Below, in pieces: positions 18,476-26,183 of a stretch of 33,847 nt of DNA. A program made the translations under genes and the position numbers. The stretch lies in NCBI GenBank assembly GCA_016713365.1, contig JADJPG010000057.1:1-33847 (forward strand), written 5' to 3'. The first letter of the stretch is position 1; each line of letters starts with the position of its first letter. Source of the stretch: Verrucomicrobiota bacterium (GTDB lineage Bacteria > Verrucomicrobiota > Verrucomicrobiia > Limisphaerales > JADJPG01). The notes under the pieces are model-generated. The model worked only from the letters and a program-made list of their open reading frames with translations, made no database searches and was not told where the DNA came from.

Positions 18476-21226
18476 ATGATCGCCCGTCGGACAACGCTGC
18501 CTGGAACCTTCATCCTGCTCGTCTGGATGGCGTGCACCAGTCTCGCTTCTCAAACCCACGCCGCGCCGAAGTCCGATCGCATCGACTTCAACCGCGACGT
18601 CCGACGCATCCTTTCCGAGAATTGCTTCAACTGCCACGGTCCCGACGCCAAGGAACGCAAGGGCGGCGGGCAGTCGCTCCGACTAGATGTCGAGGATAGC
18701 GCGAAGGCGAAACTGGGCAACGGCAGTCGTGCTGTGGTCCCGGGCCACCCCGCACAAAGCGAAATGATCCGCCGCATTGAGGCGACCGATCTCGATGACC
18801 GGATGCCGCCACCGGAAACCGGTAAGAAGCTCACCGCCCAGGAACTCTCCACGCTGAAGCAATGGATCGCTCAGGGCGCGGAGTATTCGAAGCACTGGTC
18901 CTATATCAAACCGCAGCGCGCGAGCCTGCCGAAGGCCCAGCCCAAATCGTGGCCGCGCAACGCCATCGATCATTTCATTCTCGCCCGTTTGGATCGCGAG
19001 AAGCTGTCACCGTCGCCGGAAGCCGATCGCGCCACGCTGATTCGCCGCGTCGCGCTCGACCTCACCGGGCTTCCGCCGTTGGTGGACGAAGTGAACCAGT
19101 TCCTCGCCGACCGAAAGCCGGGCGCGTATGAGCGGCTGGTGGATCGCCTGCTGAAGAAGGAATCGTTTGGCGAACATTGGGCGCGGCTGTGGCTGGACCA
19201 GGCGCGATATGCCGATTCGAGCGGCTACGCCGATGATCCGGCGCGCACGATTTGGGCCTATCGCGATTACGTCATCCGTTCGCTGAACGCGAACAAGCCG
19301 TTCGATCAATTCACGCTCGAACAGATCGCCGGTGACCTGCTCGACAATCCCACCGACGAGCAACTCGTCGCCACGGCGTTTCACCGGAACACGATGACGA
19401 ACAACGAAGGCGGCACGAGCGATGAGGAGTATCGCAACGTCGCCATCGTGGATCGCGTGAACACTACCATGGCTGTCTGGATGGGAACGACGATGGCCTG
19501 CGCGCAGTGCCACAACCACAAATACGATCCCATCACGCAGGAAGAATACTTCCAGCTCTTCGCGATTCTGAACAACACCGCCGACGCGGACAAAGGCGAC
19601 GAGAGCCCCACCCTGCCGCTGTTCACGCCCGAACAGAAGCGCCAGAAGCAGGCGTGGCAGGACGACATCGCACGCCTCGAAAGAATCCTCCGCACGCCGA
19701 CCCCGGACCTCGACCGCGCGCAGGCCGCGTGGGAGCCGCGATTCAAAACGGATCTCGACTGGAAACCACTCGTTCCCGCGACGGTTCGTTCGCAGGCTGG
19801 TGCTGAACTCAAACGCGAAGAGGGCGGCAGCGTTCGCTTCGAGCGTTCGGGCAAGACCGACACCTACACCTTCGAAATTCCCGCGCCAAACGGCCAGCCC
19901 ATCAAGGCGATTCGCCTCGATGCCCTTCCCGACTCGAAGCCGCCCGGGCGCGGCGTCGGCCACGCCAGCGGTAACTTCGTCGTCTCACGAGTCCTCGCCT
20001 CCATCGCGCCGACCAACGATCAGCCCGCCGCTGGACGCTTCCTTCGCATCGACCTCCCCGGGAAGGAGAAGATTCTTTCCCTCGCCGAAGTGCAGGTCTT
20101 CAGCGGCTCGACCAACCTCGCGCGTCTCGGTGAGGCGAAGCAAAGCAGCACGGCGTTCGACGGCCCCGCGAAACTCGCCATCGACGGAAACACGGACGGC
20201 GACTTCGCGAAGGCAAAGTCCACCACGCATACGGAGACCTCGACCGATCCATGGTGGGAGCTGGATTTGAAGTCCACTGTGACCATCGACCGCATCGTCT
20301 TGTGGAATCGGACGGATGGTTCCCAGGATCGCCTGAGCAACTTCCGCGTCACGCTGCTGGACGACAAGCGCACCACGCTCTGGGAGCAACGCGTGAGCGC
20401 CCCGCCGAATCCCAGCACGGAACTTCGGCCCGACGGTGCGCGACCCGTTCCCTTCGCCATCGCGCAGGCCAGTTTTTCGCAGAAGGATTTCAATGCGGCG
20501 GACGTGCTGGACAACAAGGATCCGAAAACGCGCGGCTGGGCCATCGCACCGAAGTTCGGCGAGCCTCACTCGCTCACGCTTACCCTCAAGACTCCGGCCT
20601 CCATCGGTTCCGGCTCCAATCTCGTCGTATCCATCGAGCAGCTCTCGAAATATGAGTTCGCCACCATCGCGCAGCTCCGGCTGATGAGTTCATCCGATGA
20701 GCGCGCCGCGGACTTCGCGCGCGTCCCCATGAACATCCGCGCCATTCTCCAACAAGCCGCAGCCGCTCGCTCACCGGCGCAGACCGAGGAGATTCGCAAA
20801 TATTTCCTGACCATCGCTCCGGAACTGGACGACGTACGCGCGGACCTCGCCCGCCTCAAGAAGAAGCTCGAGGACGAGAAGCCTTACACGACGGTCCCGA
20901 TCTACCGCGAGCTCGCCGGCGACAAGCGGCGCAAGACCAATGTTCACCGGCGCGGGAACTTCCTCGATCTCGGCAAGGAAGTGAGCGGCGGTCTCCGACG
21001 TTTGCCTCCATTCGGTCCACGGGACGCGACACCGCTACCGGCGACCGCCTTGCCCTCGCCCGCTGGCTGGTCGATCGCGAGAATCCGCTCACCGCCCGCG
21101 TGGTGGCGAATCGGTTGTGGGAATCAATCTTCGGAATCGGCCTGGTCCGGACGAGCGAGGAATTCGGTGCGCAGGGCGATTTGCCGTCGCACCCGGAATT
21201 GCTCGACTGGCTGGCGGTCGAGCTGA
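18476..21226 (+). CDS. PSD1 family cytochrome-type exported protein, 5' part (PSCyt1/DUF1549/F5-8C); frameshifted
   Basis: A signal peptide opens the protein ('FILLVWMACTSLASQTHAA'). The planctomycete-type cytochrome c domain has a CxxCH heme site ('NCFNCHGPDA', residues ~43-52). DUF1549 follows, with a second CxxCH ('CAQCHNHKYDP') and 'ILNNTADADKGDE'. Around nt 20040-20400 lies a discoidin-like F5/8 type C domain ('LAIDGNTDGDF', 'WWELDLKSTVTIDRIVLWN'), a known carbohydrate-binding fold. The frame is correct up to about 20990. After that the DUF1553 domain continues in another frame ('DRLALARWLVDRENPL'), so the stop at 21226 is an artefact of a one-base shift near 20995. The full product would be about 1170 residues, ending near 21990. 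PSD1 proteins pair with DUF1501 proteins in PVC genomes, as here; their biochemical role is not settled. Confidence 0.88.
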   Translation: MIARRTTLPGTFILLVWMACTSLASQTHAAPKSDRIDFNRDVRRILSENCFNCHGPDAKERKGGGQSLRLDVEDSAKAKLGNGSRAVVPGHPAQSEMIRRIEATDLDDRMPPPETGKKLTAQELSTLKQWIAQGAEYSKHWSYIKPQRASLPKAQPKSWPRNAIDHFILARLDREKLSPSPEADRATLIRRVALDLTGLPPLVDEVNQFLADRKPGAYERLVDRLLKKESFGEHWARLWLDQARYADSSGYADDPARTIWAYRDYVIRSLNANKPFDQFTLEQIAGDLLDNPTDEQLVATAFHRNTMTNNEGGTSDEEYRNVAIVDRVNTTMAVWMGTTMACAQCHNHKYDPITQEEYFQLFAILNNTADADKGDESPTLPLFTPEQKRQKQAWQDDIARLERILRTPTPDLDRAQAAWEPRFKTDLDWKPLVPATVRSQAGAELKREEGGSVRFERSGKTDTYTFEIPAPNGQPIKAIRLDALPDSKPPGRGVGHASGNFVVSRVLASIAPTNDQPAAGRFLRIDLPGKEKILSLAEVQVFSGSTNLARLGEAKQSSTAFDGPAKLAIDGNTDGDFAKAKSTTHTETSTDPWWELDLKSTVTIDRIVLWNRTDGSQDRLSNFRVTLLDDKRTTLWEQRVSAPPNPSTELRPDGARPVPFAIAQASFSQKDFNAADVLDNKDPKTRGWAIAPKFGEPHSLTLTLKTPASIGSGSNLVVSIEQLSKYEFATIAQLRLMSSSDERAADFARVPMNIRAILQQAAAARSPAQTEEIRKYFLTIAPELDDVRADLARLKKKLEDEKPYTTVPIYRELAGDKRRKTNVHRRGNFLDLGKEVSGGLRRLPPFGPRDATPLPATALPSPAGWSIARIRSPPAWWRIGCGNQSSESAWSGRARNSVRRAICRRTRNCSTGWRSS

Positions 21227-21957
21227 TGGAAAAGAAGTGGGACGTAAAGCATCTGCTCCGGCTGATGGTCACCTCGGCGGCGTATCGTCAATCGTCACGC
21301 GTCACTCCGGATCTCGCGGCGCGGGATCCCGACAACCAGTTGCTCGCGCGCGGCCCGCGCTTCCGGCTTTCTGCCGAGATGATTCGCGATCAGGCGCTCG
21401 CCGTCAGCGGATTGCTCAGCAGCAAGATGTATGGCCCGCCGGTGAAACCGCCACAGCCGAGGATGGGACTGGCTGCCGCATTCGGCAGCGGCACGGACTG
21501 GGAAACCAGCAGCGGCGAGGATCGTCATCGCCGGGCGCTCTACACCACGTGGCGACGATCGAATCCGTATCCGTCCATGGCCACCTTCGATGCGCCGAAT
21601 CGCGAAGTCTGCCTCGTGCGCCGCGAGCGTTCCAACACGCCGCTCCAGGCGCTGGTCACCTTGAACGATCCGGTCTACATCGAGGCGGCGCAGGCGCTTG
21701 CCCGCAAGATGATTATCGCCGGCAACCCTCCGAGAGAAAGCGCGCCACGGCTTCCGCGCTGCGCGAGCCGTCCACCGACTGACGACGAGCTGCGCGGCCT
21801 CGTGAAGCTGTTCCCGAAGACTCTAGCCCGTTTCCAGGCCGACCCGGCCAAGGCGCTCGACCTGGCCACCAAACCGCTGGGGACGCGCCCAAGGATTTGG
21901 ACACCGCCGAACTCGCCGCCTGGACCGTGGTGGGCAATGTCCCTTGAACTTCGATGA
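21100..21957 (+). CDS. PSD1 family protein, 3' part (DUF1553), itself broken by further frameshifts
   Basis: This is the C-terminal DUF1553 domain of the gene starting at 18476. The frame opens at about 21001 ('LARWLVDRENPLTARVVANR'), so ATG 21100 is internal. Hallmarks are 'NRLWESIFGIGLVRTSEEFG', 'SAAYRQSSRVTPDL', 'DRHRRALYTTWRRSNPYP' and 'RSNTPLQALVTLNDP'. Within 21720-21775 the expected sequence switches frames twice. Near 21879-21882 (gggg) it leaves this frame for 'APKDLDTAELAAWTVVGNV', and near 21941 (ccc) it moves again to 'LNFDEMLDEALNRT'. The natural stop is probably TAA at 21988-21990, just before the DUF1501 ATG at 21993. Almost every shift sits in a G or C run, which favours sequencing indels over decay, though decay cannot be excluded. 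Confidence 0.8.
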   Translation: MVANRLWESIFGIGLVRTSEEFGAQGDLPSHPELLDWLAVELMEKKWDVKHLLRLMVTSAAYRQSSRVTPDLAARDPDNQLLARGPRFRLSAEMIRDQALAVSGLLSSKMYGPPVKPPQPRMGLAAAFGSGTDWETSSGEDRHRRALYTTWRRSNPYPSMATFDAPNREVCLVRRERSNTPLQALVTLNDPVYIEAAQALARKMIIAGNPPRESAPRLPRCASRPPTDDELRGLVKLFPKTLARFQADPAKALDLATKPLGTRPRIWTPPNSPPGPWWAMSLELR

Positions 21958-21992
21958 GATGCTCGATGAAGCGCTGAACCGGACCACTAACC

Positions 21993-22256
21993 ATGAATTC
22001 CCATCTCGAGCAGCTCCACCAACTGACCCGGCGCTTCCTTTCGGCACGGCCGCCTGCGTCCCGGCGCGCTCGCGCTGCTCGCTGCTGAAGAACCCTCTCC
22101 GCCGCCGACGCGCCGCTCGGCCAATCCCCTCGCGCCTCGTGCCCCGCACTTCGCCGGCCGCGCCAAGCGGGTGATCTACCTGCATCTCACCGGCTCGCCG
22201 CCGCACCTCGACTTGTTCGATTACAAGCCGGAGCTCGTGAAGCGCGACGGACAGGA
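21993..22256 (+). pseudogene. DUF1501 gene, 5' part reconstructed across frameshifts
   Basis: ATG 21993 follows the likely PSD1 stop (21988-21990) by 2 nt. It reads 'MNSHLEQLHQLTRRFLS', which resembles the Tat-like start of DUF1501 proteins. Reading then needs one missing base near 22043 to continue as 'GTAACV' and another near 22061 to continue as 'GALALLAAEEPSPPP' and 'APHFAGRAKRVIYLHLTGSP'. The last stretch, with 'HLDLFDYKPELVKRDGQ', is the normal DUF1501 N-terminal core and runs to about 22327. As written, no single frame covers it. Confidence 0.7.
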
Positions 22257-23438
22257 TTGCCCCGACGCTTTCCTGAAGGGCAAGCGATTCGCGTTCACCT
22301 CCGGCACGCCGAAACTGCTCGGCACGCGACGAAATTCTCCCAGCACGGCAGGGGGCGGCGTCTGGATGTCGACGCCATTCCCCACCTGCACTCCGTCGCC
22401 GACGAACTGTGCGTGATCCGGTCGATGAACACCGACCAGTTCAACCACGCCCCGGCCGAGCTCTTCGTTTACACCGGATCACCGCGCTCCGGTCGCCCGT
22501 CGATGGGCGCGTGGGTGACGTATGGTCTCGGCACGGAGAACCAGAATCTGCCCGGCTTCGTCGTGCTGATCTCCAGCGGCGTGCAGCCGAATGGCGGCAA
22601 GAACTCGTTCGGCAGCGGCTTCCTTCCCTCGGTCTTCCAGGGCGTGCAATGCCGCTCCAAGGGTGACCCCGTGCTCTACGCGTCCGATCCCGCCGGGATG
22701 GACCGCGAGCTGCGCCGCATGAGCCTTGATACGTTGCGCAATTTGAACGAAATCCAGGCGCGCGAACTCGGCCATCCCGAAACGCAGACGCGCATCGCCC
22801 AATACGAGCTGGCGTTTCGCATGCAGATGTCCGTGCCCGAAGTGATGGACATCTCGCGCGAATCGGCGTCCACCATCGCGGCCTATGGCGCGAAGCCCGG
22901 CGAATCGAGCTTCGCGAACAACTGCCTGCTCGCGCGCCGACTCGTCGAGCAAGGCGTGCGCTTCGTGCAGCTCTTCGACTGGGGCTGGGATTTCCACGGC
23001 ACGGGTCCGAGCGAAGACATCCGCGACGGGTTGACGAAAAAGTGCGCGACGATGGACCGGCCGGTCGCGGCGTTGCTGAAGGATCTTCGCCAGCGCGGTT
23101 TGCTGGACGAAACGCTCGTGGTGCTCGGCGGAGAATTCGGTCGCACGCCGTTCCGCGAAGGGCGCACGGCGAAGGGCGACATCCTGGGCCGCGACCATTT
23201 CCCGGATTGCTACACGATGGTAGTGGCCGGCGGCGGCGTGAAGGGCGGGACGATGTATGGCGAATCAGACGAGCTCGGCTTCAGCGTGGCGGAGAACAAG
23301 GTGAGCGTGCATGACCTCCAGGCTACCCTGCTCCACCAACTCGGCTTCAACCACGAGCGCCTGACGTATCGCTTCCAGGGCCGCGACTATCGCCTGACGG
23401 ATGTGGAAGGCGAAATCGTGCGCGGGATATTGGCGTGA
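22257..23438 (+). CDS. DUF1501 family exported protein (alkaline-phosphatase-like fold), main part
   Basis: The in-frame family sequence begins at about 22371 ('DAIPHLHSVADELCVIRSMN'). ATG 22257 is not the true start, because the first ~35 residues mostly repeat upstream DUF1501 coding in the wrong frame. Family marks are 'MNTDQFNHAPAELF', 'RPSMGAWVTYGLGTEN', 'LPGFVVLISSG', 'FDWGWDFHG', 'LDETLVVLGGEFGRTPF', 'GRDHFPDCYTMVVAGGG' and the C-terminal 'HDLQATLLHQLGFNHERLTY'. DUF1501 proteins belong to the alkaline phosphatase/sulfatase superfamily and are normally exported, often by Tat. They occur next to PSD1 genes in Verrucomicrobia and Planctomycetes, as here. Further shifts lie at about 22327, 22351-22355 (one extra G) and 22371. 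No substrate can be assigned. Confidence 0.87.
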   Translation: MPRRFPEGQAIRVHLRHAETARHATKFSQHGRGRRLDVDAIPHLHSVADELCVIRSMNTDQFNHAPAELFVYTGSPRSGRPSMGAWVTYGLGTENQNLPGFVVLISSGVQPNGGKNSFGSGFLPSVFQGVQCRSKGDPVLYASDPAGMDRELRRMSLDTLRNLNEIQARELGHPETQTRIAQYELAFRMQMSVPEVMDISRESASTIAAYGAKPGESSFANNCLLARRLVEQGVRFVQLFDWGWDFHGTGPSEDIRDGLTKKCATMDRPVAALLKDLRQRGLLDETLVVLGGEFGRTPFREGRTAKGDILGRDHFPDCYTMVVAGGGVKGGTMYGESDELGFSVAENKVSVHDLQATLLHQLGFNHERLTYRFQGRDYRLTDVEGEIVRGILA

Positions 23439-23535
23439 TTCAGGAGTCTGCGTTTATAGAGGGGTTGCCATCCCAGCTCAAAAAAGGATTCCGCAGGCAA
23501 GTCCTGTGCTTCGATCACGTTGTGGAAGTCATCTC

Positions 23536-23937
23536 TCAATCTGCAGCGACCACTGGCACTTTTAGGAAATCAAGACCGCTAATTTGTGCAGATCGTGCGG
23601 CTTTTCGAACCGGTTCCGACACGTAAGCCATACCTTTTCCAGAGACCGAAAAGAGATTGAGATGCTTGATTGCAGCCGCATTGAGCACTGGCTTGACTAA
23701 ATGATCCCCAGAGAAAATGGACCGACTTCTATTGAGCACATCGCACGTTGGCCACATGTGAAGGACGAAGTATTCTCTCGCGTCTCCGCCTTGTGATTGA
23801 ACGACGACAGGAAGCCACTGGAAACCCTCGGTTCCCGTTGCAAAACTGTTCGATGCACTTCTTGAGTGCGCCGCTGCATAAATGCCAACCAAGATTGTTG
23901 GCTTGGTAGTCACTAAACTCTCCATCGCGAAGTTCAA
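23536..23937 (-). CDS. Imm11-like (DUF1629) protein, C-terminal part
   Basis: The C-terminal two thirds of a ~175-residue protein whose N-terminus is in the ORF starting at 24061. From 'FATGTEGFQWLPVVV' on it reads as a coherent domain: 'YFVLHMWPTCDVLNRSRS', 'VLNAAAIKHLNLFSVSG' and 'YVSEPVRKAARSAQISGLDF'. This matches the Imm11/DUF1629 pattern as I know it, with a conserved Trp, a 'VLH' strand, an 'S..vr.a....g.tG..F' ending and closing Val residues. The first ~30 residues of the ATG-started ORF are out of frame. Imm11 proteins are predicted immunity proteins of polymorphic toxin systems; no cognate toxin is visible here. Confidence 0.6.
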   Translation of the reverse strand: MNFAMESLVTTKPTILVGIYAAAHSRSASNSFATGTEGFQWLPVVVQSQGGDAREYFVLHMWPTCDVLNRSRSIFSGDHLVKPVLNAAAIKHLNLFSVSGKGMAYVSEPVRKAARSAQISGLDFLKVPVVAAD

Positions 23938-24061
23938 AACTGAACGGCTTCCAACCCTCGACCCGTCTTCTGTTGTAGAGAAGCTTGAAGGTAATCTCCT
24001 CCGGTGAATAGGCTACGCCTTGGCGCTCATTTTCCTCCCGGGTGAGTGAGTAATAATTCAT
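23729..24061 (-). CDS. Imm11-like (DUF1629) protein, N-terminal part
   Basis: ATG at 24061 gives 'MNYYSLTREENERQG', then 'VEGWKPFSFELRDGEFSDY' and 'LGWHLCSGALKKCIEQF'. The frame is lost at the A run 23842-23845 (TTTT on the coding strand); dropping one T joins 'KKCIEQF' directly to 'ATGTEGFQWLPVVV' in the downstream ORF. The residues after this point (Arg- and Ser-rich) are out of frame. The reconstructed protein is about 175 aa, normal for Imm11-like proteins. Base composition is less GC-rich than the PSD1/DUF1501 genes. Its start lies 113 nt beyond the displaced truB end, so it may have been the original neighbour downstream of truB. Confidence 0.6.
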   Translation of the reverse strand: MNYYSLTREENERQGVAYSPEEITFKLLYNRRRVEGWKPFSFELRDGEFSDYQANNLGWHLCSGALKKCIEQFCNGNRGFPVASCRRSITRRRRERILRPSHVANVRCAQ

Positions 24062-24173
24062 GAGTCAGGATGACCGCTCTTCGCTAAGAGTCCTGAGCTG
24101 TCTCCTAAAGCCTCAGACGATTTCTTTCAACACTGTTCGCGAAGTAGTCGAGCCGTCCCAAATGTCTGACGCA

Positions 24174-24276
24174 TCAATTCGCCAGCTTCAGGAAGGGTAC
24201 GACGTGCTTGGCGAGTTGCGCGGCGGTAAGTTTCAGCGCTTCCTCGTACTGGATGGCGTCGGCCACATCGAACTTC
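24174..24276 (-). repeat. Direct repeat: displaced 3' end of truB (candidate attachment-site flank)
   Basis: This 103-nt stretch matches 28447-28549, the 3' end of truB, in the same orientation at about 96 positions. It begins exactly at the stop codon. The differences on the coding strand are synonymous, apart from one Met/Leu and one Ser/Thr exchange. Similarity ends abruptly at 24276/28549. Together with the truB copy it brackets the ABC-3C segment. Confidence 0.85.
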
Positions 24277-24350
24277 ACAAAATCGACAGGCAACGGGGTG
24301 GGCAATCGAAAGTCCAGAAAGGGCAGCGCCCAGGGATCAGAGACAGCCAT
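24174..24350 (-). CDS. 58-codon chimeric ORF: unknown N-terminus fused to the TruB C-terminus
   Basis: ATG at 24350, TGA at 24174-24176. The first ~25 residues ('MAVSDPWALPFLDFRLPTPL...') are not recognised. The rest ('KFDVADAIQYEEAL', 'AAQLAKHVVPFLKLAN') equals the C-terminus of TruB encoded at 28447, apart from two conservative changes (Met to Leu, Ser to Thr). It starts 27 nt downstream of the ATPase stop on the same strand. I see no Shine-Dalgarno sequence. It may simply be a displaced gene end that happens to be open upstream, so expression is doubtful. Confidence 0.4.
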   Translation of the reverse strand: MAVSDPWALPFLDFRLPTPLPVDFVKFDVADAIQYEEALKLTAAQLAKHVVPFLKLAN

Positions 24351-24377
24351 TTGAGTGTCAGATCGTGAGACCAGCTC

Positions 24378-24926
24378 TCATGATTCGCGAATCAGCCTGC
24401 ATCCCAGCAAGCCTCCATCCTCCGTCGCATCGTTTAAGCGAACGGGAAGCTCGTATTTCTTGAAGTCGAAGCCAGGTGAAAACTCCCGGTGCGGCACGCG
24501 GTCGTCGTTGAGTGTGACGATGTATTGAAAGCCATACTCTTCGGCCATCTTTGCGCCAACCTCAAAGGCGGTTGCGATTTGCCGCTCCTCCATCGCGTCG
24601 AAAAGTCGGCTGTCGTGAACGAGGAAGCCCAGCCAGTCGGGGCGACGGCGGCTGAGGAGAATGGCCACCATCATGTCAAAGCAGAAAACCTGCTGCTCCT
24701 TGATACCGGCGGAGTGAGCATCGGGGCCACCTTCGACTTTGATGCTCAGTCCGCTGTCTGTCGGCTCAACGCGGAGCACAGAAGACCGCTCAGACAACTT
24801 GCGCGACAGTTCGTCGAACAAAATCACCGCCTCTTCAAGAATGCTGGCACGTTCTGTATGGTCATTGACGAGCTTTCGGTGCAATTCGGCGCGCTCCACG
24901 TTCAAGTCGGCGGCTCCAAGATTCAA
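24378..24926 (-). CDS. ABC-3C ATPase (DUF2326), C-terminal part
   Basis: This is the C-terminal ATPase lobe of the DUF2326 protein whose N-terminal part lies at 26154-24862. It has the ABC signature-like 'SAGIKEQQVFCFDMMVAIL', then a Walker-B-like strand 'WLGFLVHDSRLFDAMEERQ', then 'YGFQYIVTLNDDRVP'. These three blocks are characteristic of DUF2326 (YydD-like) ATPases. The nominal start is internal: the frame joins the coiled-coil part near 24925, where one extra base on the coding strand ('attgaatcttgg') separates 'LKVAQRIE' from 'LGAADLNVERAELHRKL'. The stop lies 27 nt before the chimeric truB-end ORF. Confidence 0.8.
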   Translation of the reverse strand: MNLGAADLNVERAELHRKLVNDHTERASILEEAVILFDELSRKLSERSSVLRVEPTDSGLSIKVEGGPDAHSAGIKEQQVFCFDMMVAILLSRRRPDWLGFLVHDSRLFDAMEERQIATAFEVGAKMAEEYGFQYIVTLNDDRVPHREFSPGFDFKKYELPVRLNDATEDGGLLGCRLIRES

Positions 24927-26154
24927 TCCGCTGCGCCACTTTCAATCGCCGCTCCAGTTCCTCCACTTCGGCGCGCAACCGCGAGTGCTCCATTTGCAAC
25001 TCGGTGTAATGCGTGAGGGCGCCCCGTCCACTAAGCATTTGCATCAGCTCACGCTCGCGCTTCTCCTTCACCTCTGCGACTGCGGTTCGTTCCTCAACGC
25101 GACGCTTGGCTGCGGCGACTTCGCCCGCAAGATGCTTGCGGCGGTTCTGAATGATGGTCAGATGGAACTTTCTAATGTCATCAAGGTGCTTCGTGGCCAC
25201 ACCGGGCAGCTGTACACCTACCGCTTCATACAGGCGTGCCAAGTCCACATCTTGCGGCGGATGCTCCTCGAGGAGAACGCCCTCAAGCTGGTCAGCAAGC
25301 TGCCGGTCGAGTGTGTTTTCATCCCGAAGCTCGGCAATTTCGCCACGCAGGCTGGAGGCTTCTTTCTCAAACTCCTCGTATTCCGGGAGCACTTGGAATG
25401 AGTTTAACCGTTGCGAAAACGAATCGGCCTTGGTGCGCTGGACCGCGAGGCGCGCCCGCAGTTGCGCCGCGGTACCGATGAGTTCCGCGACCACCCCAGT
25501 GCCCTTCAGTTCCCGTTTCAGACGATCAAGCTCCTGCTCACGCTTCCGCAGCTTCTCCATAGCCGACAAAATCCTCCAATCGAGGCCCAGAAAGAATGCG
25601 ATGGCGACGTTTTGGTCCCATTCCTGTTGCTTCAAGGACTGACGCTTTGGGTCGAAGAATGCAGCGTCGGCACGGCGGCACAGATACGAGACGAGGGAGC
25701 GGAACTTCGGCTCAAAGTTGGCGGGTTCTGGCGACAAGCCAAAGGCAGCTTGCCCAAGATATGACTTCCATGCTTTCAGCGGGACATATGCCTCACCCTC
25801 GTCATCCGTCTTGACGTCGGCTGCCAATGAGGAAGGCACGCTTTCCGGGAAGTAGAAGGCATTCTTGAACGCAGGGGGATTGGCAATACGCTCCCCCGTG
25901 GTCTTCTGTCCTGCACAGTCAAATGTCATGCCAAACGTCTCGGCGGCGATGGTGGGATTCAGGAAGATGCCGTCCTTCTCCACGTCAGCTCCGAGCAGGT
26001 AATGAATGATTTCCAGCGTGGTGGATTTTCCAGCCGCATTGCGCGTCTGGTCTTTGCGCGCGCCGGGCGTCTTCTCCGCAAGCAGCAGGTTGAAGCCCGG
26101 ATGAAACTCCAAGGTCTTGAACTTCGGTAGTGTGCTGTAGATGCGGTGAATCAT
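24862..26154 (-). CDS. ABC-3C ATPase (DUF2326), N-terminal part with Walker A and coiled coil
   Basis: I start at ATG 26154 ('MIHRIYSTLPKFKTLEFHPG'); the longer frame to 26295 runs into the middle-component gene and has no family sequence. Near residue 40 is the P-loop 'NAAGKSTTLEIIHYLLG', typical of SMC/RecN-like ABC ATPases. 'VSYLCRRADAAFFDP' and 'WDQNVAIAFFLGLDWRIL' follow, then a long Glu/Arg/Leu-rich coiled coil (about residues 200-425). The frame is lost near 24925 and the ATPase C-lobe continues in the ORF 24926-24378, giving ~590 residues in total, a usual DUF2326 length. In ABC-3C systems (defined in silico by the Aravind group) this ATPase works with a small middle component and an effector/CTD protein, both encoded just upstream. 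The predicted role is nucleic-acid-triggered defence. Confidence 0.85.
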   Translation of the reverse strand: MIHRIYSTLPKFKTLEFHPGFNLLLAEKTPGARKDQTRNAAGKSTTLEIIHYLLGADVEKDGIFLNPTIAAETFGMTFDCAGQKTTGERIANPPAFKNAFYFPESVPSSLAADVKTDDEGEAYVPLKAWKSYLGQAAFGLSPEPANFEPKFRSLVSYLCRRADAAFFDPKRQSLKQQEWDQNVAIAFFLGLDWRILSAMEKLRKREQELDRLKRELKGTGVVAELIGTAAQLRARLAVQRTKADSFSQRLNSFQVLPEYEEFEKEASSLRGEIAELRDENTLDRQLADQLEGVLLEEHPPQDVDLARLYEAVGVQLPGVATKHLDDIRKFHLTIIQNRRKHLAGEVAAAKRRVEERTAVAEVKEKRERELMQMLSGRGALTHYTELQMEHSRLRAEVEELERRLKVAQRIESWSRRLERGARRIAPKARQ

Positions 26155-26183
26155 GGTCGCGTCTTTCGGATAAGCCCACGGTG

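Noticed and set aside
24060..24368. Plus-strand ORF of 102 codons
   Set aside because: Its most regular part is the antisense of the displaced truB end; the truB antisense at 28477 reads almost the same there.
24489..25401. Plus-strand ORFs opposite the ATPase gene (including 24739-25401)
   Set aside because: Shadows of the DUF2326 coding sequence; no domain on the plus strand.
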